Both the position numbers and the translations under genes were made by a program. A stretch of 64,000 nucleotides of DNA from Achromobacter sp. HZ34 (GTDB taxonomy: Bacteria > Pseudomonadota > Gammaproteobacteria > Burkholderiales > Burkholderiaceae_B), in assembly GCF_002209485.1 (NCBI RefSeq), contig NZ_NJIX01000010.1, positions 62,001-126,000 on the forward strand. Direction: 5' to 3'. Below the pieces are notes generated by a model, which saw only the letters and a list, made by a program, of their open reading frames with translations, ran no database searches and was not told the origin of the DNA. Shown piece by piece: positions 1 through 9,779 of this stretch (position 1 is its first letter; every line of letters begins with the position of its first letter).

Positions 1-2
1 CG

Positions 3-3000
3 GACGCCAGCGTCAGCGCCACCATCAGCCTGGGCGGCACGGGCAGCGGTGGCGGCACGGCCGGCACCGTGGTCTTCAACAGCACCTACACCGACTCGGT
101 GATCACGGCCGGCGACGGCGCGCGCGGCGTGCTGCTGCAATCGATCGGCGGCGGCGGTGGCGCGTCGCAAGGCGGCCAGATCGGCCTGTCCTTGAGTTCG
201 GAAGGCGAGGACGGCAGCACGGATGTGAGCGGCACGGTCAACGTGGGTCGTGGCGGCTCATCGGGTGGTGCCGGCGGTGCCATCAATCTCGTGTCCAACG
301 GCCAGATCAGGACTTACGGTGCCGATGCCGACGGCCTGGTCGCGCAGACCATCGGCGGTTCTGGCGGCCTGGGCGGCGTGGCTGGCGGCGAAGCGGCGGA
401 CCCGGAGACGGGCGTGCTGAAAAAGGTGGCCGGTACCTTCCAGGACGAAGGCACCAGCTATGAATTGAACGTGGGTGTGGGTGGCACCGGTGGTGGTGGC
501 GGCAACGGCGGCACCATCGGCAGCAGCAGCACCCCGGCCAGCCTTGGATCGCAGATCAACACGTATGGCGACCACGCCGAGGCCGTGGTGCTGCAGTCCA
601 TCGGCGGCGGCGGCGGGGCGGGGGGCGCATCGACGACCTCATCCAGCAGCGAGTCGTCGCACCTGACGCTGTCGGTGGGCGGCAAGGGCGGCAGTGGCGG
701 CGCGGGCGGCGACATCGTCGTGTATTTCAATGACGCTTTCGAGAACGGGCTGTCGGGCAATCTGTTCAACACCTACGGCTTCGGTTCGCACGGCGTGGTG
801 GTGCAGTCCATCGGCGGTGGGGGCGGCATCGGCGCGTCGGGCTCGCCCTTGGCCGACGGCCACATCACCGTGGGCCGCGACGGCGGCAATGGCGGTAACG
901 GCGGCAATATCACGGTGAACCAGGCGAGCTGGGCCAACATCTCCACGCATGGCGACAGCGCTTTCGGCCTGATCCTGCAGTCCATCGGCGCCGGCGGCGG
1001 TATCGGCATCGCCGGCAATACGGACTCGGCGGCCAGCCCCGGCGGCCAGAAGCTGTCGCTGACCCTGGGTGGGCGTAACGGCGCAACGGGCAACGGCGGC
1101 GCGATTACTGTGAGTACGGGCCTGGGCATGAATACCTACGGCGACCGTGCGATCGGCGTGCTGGCGCAGTCGATAGGCGGGGGCGGGGGTGTGGCCACCA
1201 CCGGCTCGGCCAGTGGTCTGCAGGGGCTTTCAATGGGCGGCGGCAGTGGCGCCGGCGGTGTCGTCAATCTGGATATCACGGGTGGCAGCATCACCACTCA
1301 AGGCAATGGCGCCCATGCGCTCGTGGCGCAATCCATCGGCGGTGGCGGCGGCATCATCGGTGACACGGGCTCGGGGATACAGCTGAGCCTGAACCAAGGC
1401 GGGCTGCCGAGCGGGGTCACCGGTAACGGGAGCGGCAGTGCCGTTACCGTCACCACCAATGCCAAGCTTGCCACTTCTGGAAGAAATGCCTTCGGCATCA
1501 TCGCACAGTCCATTGGCGGCGGCGGTGGCATCGGCGGCAGCGCCTCCAATGGTTTTGCCGGTAACCTGGTGACCAGTGGCAGCGGCACAGCGTCCCCGGT
1601 GACCGTCAACCAGAGCGGGTCGATCTCGGTGACTGGCGCCGGTTCAACCGGCATCTTCGCGCAGAGCCAAGGTCCGGACAACAACGGCGTCGTTACCGTG
1701 AACGTGAACGGCAGCGTGGCCGGCGGGTCCAGCGCCAATGGCTTCGGCTATGGCGTGTGGATCGCGCAGGGCGTGAACAACGTCCTGAACGTCGGCAGCG
1801 GTGGCAGCATCAGCGCCACGTCCGGTGTCGCCGTCCATTACGATGGCGACTCGCTGCAAACGTCGGGCAACAAGCTGACCATCACCAACAACGGCATCAT
1901 CAACGGCAGCGTGCAGTGTACGGACGCCGATACCGGCGCGAACTGCGGCTACACCGCACCAAGCGCGGCGCCGGTGAGCTTCGTCGCCATCCCGACATCC
2001 GCAGTGCTGGGCGATGTCGCCACCATCCAGTTGCACAACGCGCAGGGCGGCACGCTGGTCGGTGCGTCGCTGTACCAGGCCGACGTGACGAACGAGGGGC
2101 AGCTGATCATCGGCAATGCCGGTCCCTTCAACGAACTGCGCATCAGCAACAACTTCATCCAGACTTCCACCGGTGTGATACGCACCGATGCCGACTTCGA
2201 CAAGCTGCGTACGGACCACCTGACCGTCGCGGGCAACGCCACGCTGGCGGGTGGCGTCAATGTCGTGCCGACTGCCTTGCTGCCCAATCGCGAGGTGACG
2301 GTGATGACGGTGCAGGGGACATCGCAGGGTGAGCTGCAGGCGCTGGATAGTCCGGTCATCGATTACGGCTTGCGCCAGGATGGCCAGGACTTCAAGGTGC
2401 GGGCGGTGTCGGCCGATTTCCACGCGCCTTCGATGAGCCTGGGCGGCAACCAGGGCAAGGTGGCGGATTTCCTGCAGAAGATCTGGGACAGGGGCGGCAA
2501 TTCCGCGCTGGCGCCGCTGTTCGCCCAGCTGGATCTTTCCTCGCGCGTGGGCGGCGACGCCTACCGCGGCAATCTGGACAGTTTGTCGCCCGGCGCGATT
2601 GCCGCGCCGGCCGCGCAATCGATGGCGGCCTTGGGGCAGTTCACCGGCAACATGATGTCGTGCCCGGCGTTCAATACCGCCAACGGCAACGGCGCCATGA
2701 CCGGCGAGCAGAATTGCTTCTGGGGCCTGGTGTCGGGGCGCTCCACCCGGCAGGATGGCGAACGCGGCAGTTCGGATTTCCACTTCGATAGCGTGACGTA
2801 TCAGTTCGGCGGCCAGCGCCAGGTGAGTCCGGGCTGGTTCGTGGGTGCTTCGATGGCCTACCAGAACAACGATCTGCGCGGCGACGGCGGCAGGCTCAAG
2901 GGCGATGGCGACAGCGGCTATGCCGGCCTGGTGCTGAAGCGGGAAGCCGGTCCCTGGACGTTCTCCGGTGCGCTGGGCGGCGGTTATGGGTCCTATCGCA

Positions 3001-3545
3001 TGGATCGCGACATCGTCGTTCCGGGCTACCAGGACACGCTCAAGAGCAAGCCCGATATGTATAACTTCGGGGTGCGACTGCGTGCGGCGCGGACGTTCGC
3101 GTTCGACAACAATATGTACGTGAAGCCGTACATGGACTTCGACGCGACCTATACCCGCATGTCTTCCTATTCGGAGAACGGCAACAACGCGCTGGGGTTG
3201 TCGGTGGACAGCAGCCATCAGTACGTGTTGGGCGTGTCGCCGATGATCGAGATCGGGGGGCGCAAGGACTTGCCCAACGGCGCATACCTGCGGCCTTTCG
3301 CCTACGTGGGGATGATGTTCCTCAACAAGGACAGCTGGAACGCGAACGCGAGCCTGCAGGGCGCGCCGGCCGGCACGGGTTCGTTCGGTACGTCCACGCC
3401 CATGGATGACGTCATCGGCCGGATAGGGGCGGGCTTGCAGGTGTCGACGGCCAAGGGTGTCGATTTCCGCCTGCAGTATGACGGTGAGTTGGCCAGCCAC
3501 ACCAAGAGCCACAGCGGTTCGCTGAAAGTGATGGTGCCGTTCTAG
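3..3545 (+). CDS. Autotransporter, C-terminal part (5' end outside window)
   Basis: The reading frame is open from base 3, so the gene starts upstream of the window. About 1180 residues are visible. The passenger is very glycine rich and carries about nine copies of a module ending in [A/V/L]QSIGGGGG, often preceded by TYG-x-A-x-G, spaced 160-250 bases apart between bases 130 and 1670. The module decays near base 1660 (QSQG). A linker with parallel-beta character follows. From about base 2700 to the stop there is a beta-barrel domain of about 280 residues rich in alternating aromatics, ending in the terminal Phe typical of outer-membrane barrels (VMVPF). This is a type Va autotransporter expected at the cell surface as adhesin or biofilm factor, but no catalytic passenger motif is visible. 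Function beyond surface display is not inferable. The family assignment is firm. Confidence 0.93.
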   Translation, partial: DASVSATISLGGTGSGGGTAGTVVFNSTYTDSVITAGDGARGVLLQSIGGGGGASQGGQIGLSLSSEGEDGSTDVSGTVNVGRGGSSGGAGGAINLVSNGQIRTYGADADGLVAQTIGGSGGLGGVAGGEAADPETGVLKKVAGTFQDEGTSYELNVGVGGTGGGGGNGGTIGSSSTPASLGSQINTYGDHAEAVVLQSIGGGGGAGGASTTSSSSESSHLTLSVGGKGGSGGAGGDIVVYFNDAFENGLSGNLFNTYGFGSHGVVVQSIGGGGGIGASGSPLADGHITVGRDGGNGGNGGNITVNQASWANISTHGDSAFGLILQSIGAGGGIGIAGNTDSAASPGGQKLSLTLGGRNGATGNGGAITVSTGLGMNTYGDRAIGVLAQSIGGGGGVATTGSASGLQGLSMGGGSGAGGVVNLDITGGSITTQGNGAHALVAQSIGGGGGIIGDTGSGIQLSLNQGGLPSGVTGNGSGSAVTVTTNAKLATSGRNAFGIIAQSIGGGGGIGGSASNGFAGNLVTSGSGTASPVTVNQSGSISVTGAGSTGIFAQSQGPDNNGVVTVNVNGSVAGGSSANGFGYGVWIAQGVNNVLNVGSGGSISATSGVAVHYDGDSLQTSGNKLTITNNGIINGSVQCTDADTGANCGYTAPSAAPVSFVAIPTSAVLGDVATIQLHNAQGGTLVGASLYQADVTNEGQLIIGNAGPFNELRISNNFIQTSTGVIRTDADFDKLRTDHLTVAGNATLAGGVNVVPTALLPNREVTVMTVQGTSQGELQALDSPVIDYGLRQDGQDFKVRAVSADFHAPSMSLGGNQGKVADFLQKIWDRGGNSALAPLFAQLDLSSRVGGDAYRGNLDSLSPGAIAAPAAQSMAALGQFTGNMMSCPAFNTANGNGAMTGEQNCFWGLVSGRSTRQDGERGSSDFHFDSVTYQFGGQRQVSPGWFVGASMAYQNNDLRGDGGRLKGDGDSGYAGLVLKREAGPWTFSGALGGGYGSYRMDRDIVVPGYQDTLKSKPDMYNFGVRLRAARTFAFDNNMYVKPYMDFDATYTRMSSYSENGNNALGLSVDSSHQYVLGVSPMIEIGGRKDLPNGAYLRPFAYVGMMFLNKDSWNANASLQGAPAGTGSFGTSTPMDDVIGRIGAGLQVSTAKGVDFRLQYDGELASHTKSHSGSLKVMVPF

Positions 3546-3776
3546 GCGGGGGCGGGCTGGCTGCCCACCGCGGCCGGGCGTATGATTTCACGCAGGAAAC
3601 CAGTCCCGGCCTGGCGCGGGGGCCTCGCCTCCGCGTCAGTTTTGCATGTCACTGCTTCGCACCGTACGCCCCGCTCCGTGCACGGATGGGCGTGGAGGCG
3701 TCGTGCCATGGACCGTTCACCGTTTGCTGCTTGCCCGCAAGGCCCCCGTCATGCCGGCGCTTGGAGTGGTGCCCGC

Positions 3777-4637
3777 TCACCCCCGGGTGATCACGATCTC
3801 CAGGTATTCACTGGGCACGACCACTCCCGCATCGCCAGAGCGATTGAACTTCCCCATCAGCGAGATGAGGTCATGTTCCAGGACGCTCTGGGCGTCACGG
3901 TCCAGCGCGCAGAAAGCCTTGAGGACCGGACCGTAATAGGTTCTGAAGATGTGCAGCATGTGTTCCGCCGACCGGTAGCGGAAGGTGAAATGGCGTGCTG
4001 CCACCAGGATCTCCGCAGCGTCGCTGCCGAACATCTCGTCGATGCGCGCGCGGGTGCCCCACAATGCGGGCGATTTGACGCCAGCGGGCGGTGGCAGGTG
4101 CTTGCCTATGGTCTTGAAGACCTGGCCGACGAAGCCTTCCGGCGTCCAGTTGGCCATGCCGATCTTGCCGCCAGGGCGGCACACGCGGATCATCTCGGCT
4201 GCCGCCTTGTCCTGGTTGGCCGTGAACATGACCCCGAAAGTCGATACGACCGCGTCGAAGCTGGCGGCCTCGAAGGGCAGGGCTTCGGCGTCGGCTTCGC
4301 GGAATTCGATCTCCAGCCTTTCGGCAGCCGCGCGTTCGCGCGCACGGCTCAGCAACGCGGGAACGTAGTCGGTGGAGACCACCTTGCACCAGCGGCGCGC
4401 GGCAGCCAGAGAGGCATTGCCATTACCGGCCGCGACATCGAGGATCTTCTGTCCGGAACGGACGTCGAGGGATTCGCACAGTTGCTCGCCGACGATCTGC
4501 AGCGTGGTGCCGACCACGGCATAGTCGCCGGAAGCCCAGGTGGCTTGCTGGCGAGTCTTCAGGGCTTGCAGATCGGGTTGCTCGGAGTTTTGCGCGGAGT
4601 TCTGCGGTTGCGCGACGGCGGTTGCGGGTGTGGACAT
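3777..4637 (-). CDS. Class I SAM-dependent methyltransferase
   Basis: A soluble protein of 286 residues with a Rossmann methyltransferase fold. Motif I is ILDVAAGNGNASL, with an acidic post-I strand VSTDYVP, a motif with EADAEALPF, and FDAVVSTFGVMF. These match the UbiE/COQ5-like Methyltransf_11/25 group. The start was placed at the ATG at 4637 because GGAG lies 7 bases upstream; 17 residues further upstream are open but lack such a site. The substrate cannot be read from sequence. It is divergent from the BTAD-type regulator at 4823, with about 185 bases between starts, so that regulator may control it (inference). Alternatives are a small-molecule or ubiquinone-type methyltransferase. Confidence 0.85.
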   Translation of the reverse strand: MSTPATAVAQPQNSAQNSEQPDLQALKTRQQATWASGDYAVVGTTLQIVGEQLCESLDVRSGQKILDVAAGNGNASLAAARRWCKVVSTDYVPALLSRARERAAAERLEIEFREADAEALPFEAASFDAVVSTFGVMFTANQDKAAAEMIRVCRPGGKIGMANWTPEGFVGQVFKTIGKHLPPPAGVKSPALWGTRARIDEMFGSDAAEILVAARHFTFRYRSAEHMLHIFRTYYGPVLKAFCALDRDAQSVLEHDLISLMGKFNRSGDAGVVVPSEYLEIVITRG

Positions 4638-4822
4638 GATCTGTCTCCAATGACTCGTAGGGTGAGCGTCGGCGGGCGCCTTCGGCACAGCGTGGAATCA
4701 AGGGCCGGGGGACGAAGGCAGCGTCGTGTCCCGCGGCCCGCAATCAAAGATAAGACGCAAGCGTGGGGGCGAGCGTGGTAGCCGGCGTGGAATCCGTGAC
4801 CGCAAGGGGGCGGGGTTTTCCC

Positions 4823-5575
4823 GTGGATGGGGCTGCCATTCTTGTCCGCATGCTTGGACCGATGGCGATCAGCCGGGCCGGCGTCGTCCTGGTCTTGCCG
4901 CCTTCGCGCAAACTGCGCGCGCTGATCGCGTATCTTGTCCTGGCCCCACACGCTGTTACGCGCAACCATCTGTGCGAGTTGCTGTGGGACCGGCCGAGCG
5001 ATCCTCGTGGCGAGTTGCGATGGTGCTTGAGCAAGGCCAGAACCCTGCTGGACGATGCAGGCCGCCGCCGGGTCCTGGCGGTGCAGGAAACGGTACAGCT
5101 GGATCTGCACGATTGCCACGTCGATGTCCTGACCATCGAGCAGGCGCTGAGACGGGGCGTCGGCCGGCCAGGCGTGCGCCGTCTGCGCGCGCTGGCCGCG
5201 CTGTTCGATGGCGATTTCCTGGACGGCTTGCAGCTCAAATCCTGCCCCGTCTTCGACGGCTGGCTGGTGGCGCAACGGCGGCGCGTGAGAGCCTGCCAGG
5301 CGACGGTGTTGGAGCAACTGGCCGCGGGTCTGCCCATCGAGTCCGAGGAGCGCTTCGGCTGCCTCGACCAGTGGCTGCGGATTGCTCCCTTTGACCGACG
5401 CGCCCACACCGCGATGCTGCAGTCCCTGAACGACCTGGGGCGGCTGCGCGAGGGTGAAGAGCATCTGGCCGCGGCGATCCGGGCCTTCGATGACGAGGGT
5501 CTTGATTGGCGGCCGCTGCGCGACGCATGGCGGCAACTGCGGTTGGCGCCTGCTATTCCCTTGTCGTGCCGGTGA
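4823..5575 (+). CDS. BTAD/SARP-like transcriptional regulator
   Basis: About 250 residues. The N-terminal part (VRMLGP, KLRALIAYLVL, then RNHLCELLWDR, RGELRWCLSKAR) is the OmpR-like winged helix that opens SARP/BTAD regulators. The rest is all-helical, TPR-like, as in the bacterial transcriptional activator domain (FDGDFLDGL, CLDQWLRIAPFDRRAHTAMLQSLNDLGR). There is no ATPase or tetratricopeptide extension, so this is a minimal activator. The start is uncertain: GTG at 4823 is preferred because it keeps the first beta strand, the ATG at 4850 would remove it, and a GTG at 4763 is also open. It is convergent with the chemotaxis receptor and divergent from the methyltransferase. SARP-type regulators are best known from actinomycetes, but short BTAD proteins occur in proteobacteria. 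Confidence 0.78.
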   Translation: MDGAAILVRMLGPMAISRAGVVLVLPPSRKLRALIAYLVLAPHAVTRNHLCELLWDRPSDPRGELRWCLSKARTLLDDAGRRRVLAVQETVQLDLHDCHVDVLTIEQALRRGVGRPGVRRLRALAALFDGDFLDGLQLKSCPVFDGWLVAQRRRVRACQATVLEQLAAGLPIESEERFGCLDQWLRIAPFDRRAHTAMLQSLNDLGRLREGEEHLAAAIRAFDDEGLDWRPLRDAWRQLRLAPAIPLSCR

Positions 5576-5598
5576 GTTTCCCCACCGGCCTGCATTGC

Positions 5599-7206
5599 CT
5601 AGGCGGCCAGGCTGAGCATCCCCGGCCGTGTGTCTATCATCGTCACGCTCATGGACTGCGTGCCCCCGATCCGGAACGCCGCGACAGCGCGCACCAGTTC
5701 CGCAGCCTGGTCCTGCATGGCGCCGGCCGCTGCCGCCGATTGCTCGACCAGCGCGGCATTCTGCTGGGTCACTTCGTCCATCTGCGAGATGGCGATGTTC
5801 ACCTGATCGACACCACGCGACTGCTCGTCCGATGCCATGGTGATCTCGCCCATGATGCCGGTAACGCGTTTGACCGAGTCGACGATCTCTTGCATGGTCG
5901 CGCCAGCGCGTTCCACCTGGCCCGCGCCCAGGTGGACCTTGCCGGTGGAGTCCTCGATCAGGCTCTTGATCTCCTTGGCGGCACTGGCGCTACGCTGCGC
6001 CAGCGTACGGACTTCGCCGGCCACTACCGCGAAGCCCTTGCCCTGGTCGCCCGCGCGGGCAGCTTCGACGGCCGCATTCAATGCCAGGATATTGGTCTGG
6101 AATGCAATGCCGTCGATGACCGACACGATCTCGGAAATCTTGCGGGAACTGGCCGAGATGGCGTTCATGGTCTGCACCACTTCGGCCACCGCTACGCCGC
6201 CGCGCTCCGCCACTTCCGACGCCTTGGCCGCCATCTGGTTGGCTTGGCGCGCATTGTCGGCGTTCTGCTTCACCGTGGAGGCCATCTCCTCCATGGATGC
6301 GGCGGTCTCTTCCAGCGATGCCGCCTGCTCTTCCGTGCGCGATGACAGGTCGGCGTTGCCGGCGGCGATCTGGCTGGATGCCGAAGAAATGGTCTCGGAG
6401 CCGGAGCGGATGCCGGCCACGGTCTGGGCCAGCTTGGTGTTCATGGTGCGCAGGGCCGCCAGCAGGTGGCCGGTTTCGTCCTTGCTACGCACCTGGATGT
6501 CTTGCGTCAGATCGCCACCCGCTACGGTATCGGCGACACGCACGGCATACGAGATGGGGCGCACGATGCCGCGGCTGGTGAAGACCGCGCAGGCAGCGCC
6601 CGCCAAAACGCCCATGACGGCCATCGCGATCAACAGTTGCGTGCTGCGCTGGTAGGTCTGGTCGATGGCGTCCTTGGCGGCGTCGATCTCCCGGCGCTGT
6701 AACGCCACGAAAGTCTGCAGGCTGTCTTCGTACTGCTGCGCACTGGGCCCATATTCCTGGTTGAAGAGGCGCTCGGCTTCCACGAGATTGCCGGCCGCTT
6801 TCTGCTGCATGACAGCATTGCGCGAGTCGGTGTAGCGCTTGCGCACCTGGCCGATCGTGGCGAACAGCTGCTTTTCTTCTTCGTTGTCGAGCAGGGGTTC
6901 GATCTGCTTGATCACTTCGGTGCTGGACTTGGTGGTTTGCTCGATATCCTTGGCGAAGTACGCCGCCAGGGAATTGTCGCTGCTTTTCGCCAACGCGGAA
7001 GTCCGGCGTATCGAGCCGAAGGTGTTGCGGCTCCAGTCGGCGGCCAGGCGCTCCTTGGACAAGGGGATTTCCAATGTATCGCGGTTGGCTTTGGCGATGG
7101 CTCGCAGTTCATACATGCCGAACAACGAGGCAGCGACCAACAGGGCGAGCACGATGGCGAAACCCAGTGCGAGCCGGGTACCGATTTTTAGATTTGAGAT
7201 ATGCAT
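5599..7206 (-). CDS. Methyl-accepting chemotaxis protein
   Basis: About 535 residues in the Tsr/Tar layout. TM1 lies at about residues 10-32 (LALGFAIVLALLVAASLFG). A periplasmic four-helix-bundle sensor domain of about 155 residues follows, then TM2 (LLIAMAVMGVLAGAACAVF), a HAMP linker (RPISYAVRVADTVAGGDL), and the cytoplasmic coiled coil. The hairpin tip is the highly conserved IDGIAFQTNILALNAAVEAA followed by RAGDQGKGFAVVAGEVR. Methylation-type Glu/Gln pairs are seen in EEQAASLEETAASMEEMA. The C-terminus lacks the NWETF tether for CheR/CheB. The ligand is unknown. The start was put at the ATG at 7206, since the upstream extension to 7245 needs a TTG and adds a non-homologous arginine-rich stretch. 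Confidence 0.95.
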   Translation of the reverse strand: MHISNLKIGTRLALGFAIVLALLVAASLFGMYELRAIAKANRDTLEIPLSKERLAADWSRNTFGSIRRTSALAKSSDNSLAAYFAKDIEQTTKSSTEVIKQIEPLLDNEEEKQLFATIGQVRKRYTDSRNAVMQQKAAGNLVEAERLFNQEYGPSAQQYEDSLQTFVALQRREIDAAKDAIDQTYQRSTQLLIAMAVMGVLAGAACAVFTSRGIVRPISYAVRVADTVAGGDLTQDIQVRSKDETGHLLAALRTMNTKLAQTVAGIRSGSETISSASSQIAAGNADLSSRTEEQAASLEETAASMEEMASTVKQNADNARQANQMAAKASEVAERGGVAVAEVVQTMNAISASSRKISEIVSVIDGIAFQTNILALNAAVEAARAGDQGKGFAVVAGEVRTLAQRSASAAKEIKSLIEDSTGKVHLGAGQVERAGATMQEIVDSVKRVTGIMGEITMASDEQSRGVDQVNIAISQMDEVTQQNAALVEQSAAAAGAMQDQAAELVRAVAAFRIGGTQSMSVTMIDTRPGMLSLAA

Positions 7207-7480
7207 CTGACTAACCCGGCGAATTGAACGTGGAAGAGACGGCAACGGATCAGGGCGTCAGGACGGCGCCGGCTGATTGTCTCCTGTTCAAATCATAGGG
7301 GGGCCAGATAAGGGGCAATCGTGGGATCTGCTCCACGAAAACACGACAAATTGATGAATCCGGGGAAAAGAATTTCGCAGCATTGCGCAGTCTTGCGCGG
7401 CCTTGGGAAAAGGGTTTGGCAAGCGGCTCGGTGGGGCTTCGTCAGCAGTCGCGCGGTTGCGCTTCGGGCCTGGGGAGACT
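7207..7480. other. Intergenic region, MCP to GntR
   Basis: This stretch of 274 bases upstream of the receptor gene has no convincing coding frame. It contains moderately AT-rich patches around 7280-7400 and is expected to hold the receptor promoter. I see no clear palindrome or terminator. Confidence 0.5.
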
Positions 7481-8188
7481 TCAAGCAGCCTCGTGGGAGG
7501 CCTTCTCTTCTTCCTGCAAATGGTGCGCCTGCACCGCGCGGTCGAAGCCGCTGTGGACGTGCTGGCGCATGGCGCGCGCGGCGGTGTCGGCGTCACGGGT
7601 CGCCAGCGCATCGAGGATGGCGCGGTGTTCCTTGTGCGATGCGGCGGAGCTGCCGGCGAGCGAGAAGCCGCGGCGGCGCAGCAGATGCATGCGGTTGATC
7701 ACCTGGCGGTACACGCCGACCAGCGCGTTGTTGCCGGTCATCTGCACCAGGCGGTCGTGGAAGGCCACGTTCAATTCGAAATAGCGGTTCACGCCATCGG
7801 GTGCCGCCGTGCCTTCCAGTTCAGTCAGCAGTTCGCCCAACTCCTTGAGCTCGGCGTCCGTGATGCGCGGCGCGACGCGGCGTCCGACCATCTCGTCCAG
7901 GCCGGCGCGCAGGTCATAAAGCTCTGCTGCTTCTTCATCCGACAGGTCGCGAATGAAGACGCCCCGGTTCTTTTCCAGGCGCACCAGTCCCGCTTCTTCC
8001 AGCGCACGAAAGGCTTCGCGCAAGGGACTGCGGCTGACGCCCAGGCGTTGCGACAGTTCGCTTTCGTTCAAACGCGAGCCCCCGGTCAGTTCGCCCGATT
8101 TGATGCCGCGCAGGATCTCGTCCTGCACCAGGGCGGATAGCGTCATGGAGCGGAACAGATCGATAGGGATGTTAGGCGTAGGCGACAT
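7481..8188 (-). CDS. GntR-family regulator, FCD (FadR-type) domain
   Basis: 235 residues. The N-terminal winged helix (about 15-80) has the GntR signature ESELSQRLGVSRSPLREAFRALEEAGLV and the wing RGVFIRDL. The C-terminal all-helical FCD domain carries the expected metal-ligand histidines (FHDRLV, SHKEHR, MRQHVHSG). It is divergent from the MFS/SDR pair that starts at 8457. The intergenic region holds the palindrome CGGCAAT-N7-ATTGCCG at 8311-8331, a good candidate operator. By analogy with FCD regulators it is probably a repressor of that pair relieved by a carboxylate ligand; this is inference. Confidence 0.92.
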   Translation of the reverse strand: MSPTPNIPIDLFRSMTLSALVQDEILRGIKSGELTGGSRLNESELSQRLGVSRSPLREAFRALEEAGLVRLEKNRGVFIRDLSDEEAAELYDLRAGLDEMVGRRVAPRITDAELKELGELLTELEGTAAPDGVNRYFELNVAFHDRLVQMTGNNALVGVYRQVINRMHLLRRRGFSLAGSSAASHKEHRAILDALATRDADTAARAMRQHVHSGFDRAVQAHHLQEEEKASHEAA

Positions 8189-8310
8189 GGGATGGAATCG
8201 GCAGGAGTAATCAGCTTCGCCGGGGATGGTACGACGCCGGCGCGGCCTTGACTATCTTCAGGGTAGGGTCAGGATAGCAAATGTTCACGGATTCCATATT
8301 GTCTAATTGT

Positions 8311-8331
8311 CGGCAATGTGTAGAATTGCCG
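8311..8331. promoter_or_regulatory. Candidate operator palindrome between GntR and MFS genes
   Basis: CGGCAAT-N7-ATTGCCG is a perfect 7-base inverted repeat midway between the divergent GntR gene and the MFS gene. A direct repeat ATTGTC-TA-ATTGTC lies just left of it at 8298-8311. Position and symmetry suggest regulator binding, but no consensus match is claimed. Confidence 0.45.
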
Positions 8332-8456
8332 CCATCAGAGCCAATATGAGCGAGAAAATCGCCTAAGTGGCCAATGGATTCTCTGGTCCGCTGCGGGAAG
8401 ACCACGCCGAAAAGACGGACGCCCAAGCGTCCGCGACACAACGTGGAGTTCGAGAC

Positions 8457-9779
8457 ATGTCTATTACCGTCAAGCCCGGGATGTTCCGGGGCGCGCCGGG
8501 CAGGGTGTTCCTGCTGCTTTGCGCCATGTATTTCATCGAGTACGTCGACCGGGTCAATCTTTCCGTCGCGGGGCCCTTGATCAAGAAGGAATTCGGCTTG
8601 AGCAATACCCGCCTGGGCGTGGCCTTGTCCGCCTTCGGTTACTGCTACGCGATCTTCCAGATCCTCTGCGGCTATATGGGAGACCGCATCGGACCGCGGC
8701 GCATGCTCGCCATCTCCGGTGTGCTGTGGGCCCTGGGGACCTTGATGACCGGCTTTGCCGGCGGCTTGGCGGGACTGGTGTTCGCCCGCCTGCTGGTGGG
8801 AACGGGCGAGGGCGGCACGATACCCGTGGCGACGCTGGCCATGAGCAACTGGGTGCCGCGCGAACGGCGCGGTTTCGCCCAAGGCTTCACGCATTCGGCG
8901 TCGCGTGCCGCGGCTGCGCTGACGCCGCCGCTGGTGGTCTTCATGATTCCCTTCATCGGCTGGCGGGGCTCGTTCATGGTGATGGGCGCGGTGAGCCTGG
9001 TGTGGGTGGTCGTGTGGTACGCCTATTTCCGCGACGATCCGCGTGAACATGGCGGCGTGACGGCCGGCGAGCTTGCGGGTCTGCCGGCCTTCAGCCAGGT
9101 CGGCCGCGGGCGCGGCGGGGATCGGCCGCCCGTGCCATGGCTGGCGCTGTTTCGCCGCATCCTGCCGGTGACGCTGGTGTTCTTCGCCCATGCCTGGGCG
9201 TTGTGGATGTACCTGAGCTGGCTACCCAGTTTCTTCGTCTCGCATTTCCATATCGACCTGAAGCATTCGGCCTTCCACTCCGGGGCGGTGTTTGCCGCGG
9301 CCGTCATCGGCAACACCGCGGGCGGCATGTTGACGGACTGGCTGTATACGCGGACGGGCAAGCTCAATGCCGCGCGGCGCAATGTGGTGATCCTGGGATT
9401 CGGCGGGTCCATTCCGTTCCTGGCCAGCGTGCTGTTCCTGCATAACGAGATTGCCGTGGCCTTGTGCCTGGCGATTGCGCTGTTCTTCCTGGAGTTGAGC
9501 GCGGGACCGGTGTTCGCCACGCCCATGGATATCGCGCCTGCCTATGCGGGCGTGGCCACGGGTTTCGTCAGCACCGCGGCGGGGCTGGCGGCGGTGGCAT
9601 CGCCCATCACCTTCGGCTACATCGTCGATGTGACGGGCAGCTATACGTCGCCCTTCGTGGTGTCCATCGCCATCCTGGCCTTCGGGATCGTGATGTCCTT
9701 CTGGATGCGGCCGGACAAGCCGCTGGAAGTGCCCCGCAACGACTATTTGCAATATCAACAACAGGAGCACGCAGCATGA
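8457..9779 (+). CDS. MFS transporter, anion:cation symporter type
   Basis: About 440 residues with 12 predicted membrane segments. It is typical of the ACS family (glucarate, hexuronate, phthalate porters): the TM1 motif YFIEYVDRVNLSVAGP and the loop motif GYMGDRIGPRR are present. The start was placed at the ATG at 8457 because GGAG lies at a proper distance, although the frame is open to 8367. The stop overlaps the start of the SDR gene by 4 bases (ATGA), so the two are translationally coupled and probably act on one imported organic acid. The substrate is not inferable. Confidence 0.9.
   Translation: MSITVKPGMFRGAPGRVFLLLCAMYFIEYVDRVNLSVAGPLIKKEFGLSNTRLGVALSAFGYCYAIFQILCGYMGDRIGPRRMLAISGVLWALGTLMTGFAGGLAGLVFARLLVGTGEGGTIPVATLAMSNWVPRERRGFAQGFTHSASRAAAALTPPLVVFMIPFIGWRGSFMVMGAVSLVWVVVWYAYFRDDPREHGGVTAGELAGLPAFSQVGRGRGGDRPPVPWLALFRRILPVTLVFFAHAWALWMYLSWLPSFFVSHFHIDLKHSAFHSGAVFAAAVIGNTAGGMLTDWLYTRTGKLNAARRNVVILGFGGSIPFLASVLFLHNEIAVALCLAIALFFLELSAGPVFATPMDIAPAYAGVATGFVSTAAGLAAVASPITFGYIVDVTGSYTSPFVVSIAILAFGIVMSFWMRPDKPLEVPRNDYLQYQQQEHAA

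Noticed and set aside
1644-3512. Long open frame of over 600 codons opposite to the autotransporter
   Set aside because: It is a shadow in GC-rich DNA: composition is His/Arg/Ala rich without any domain, and the plus strand is clearly the real gene.
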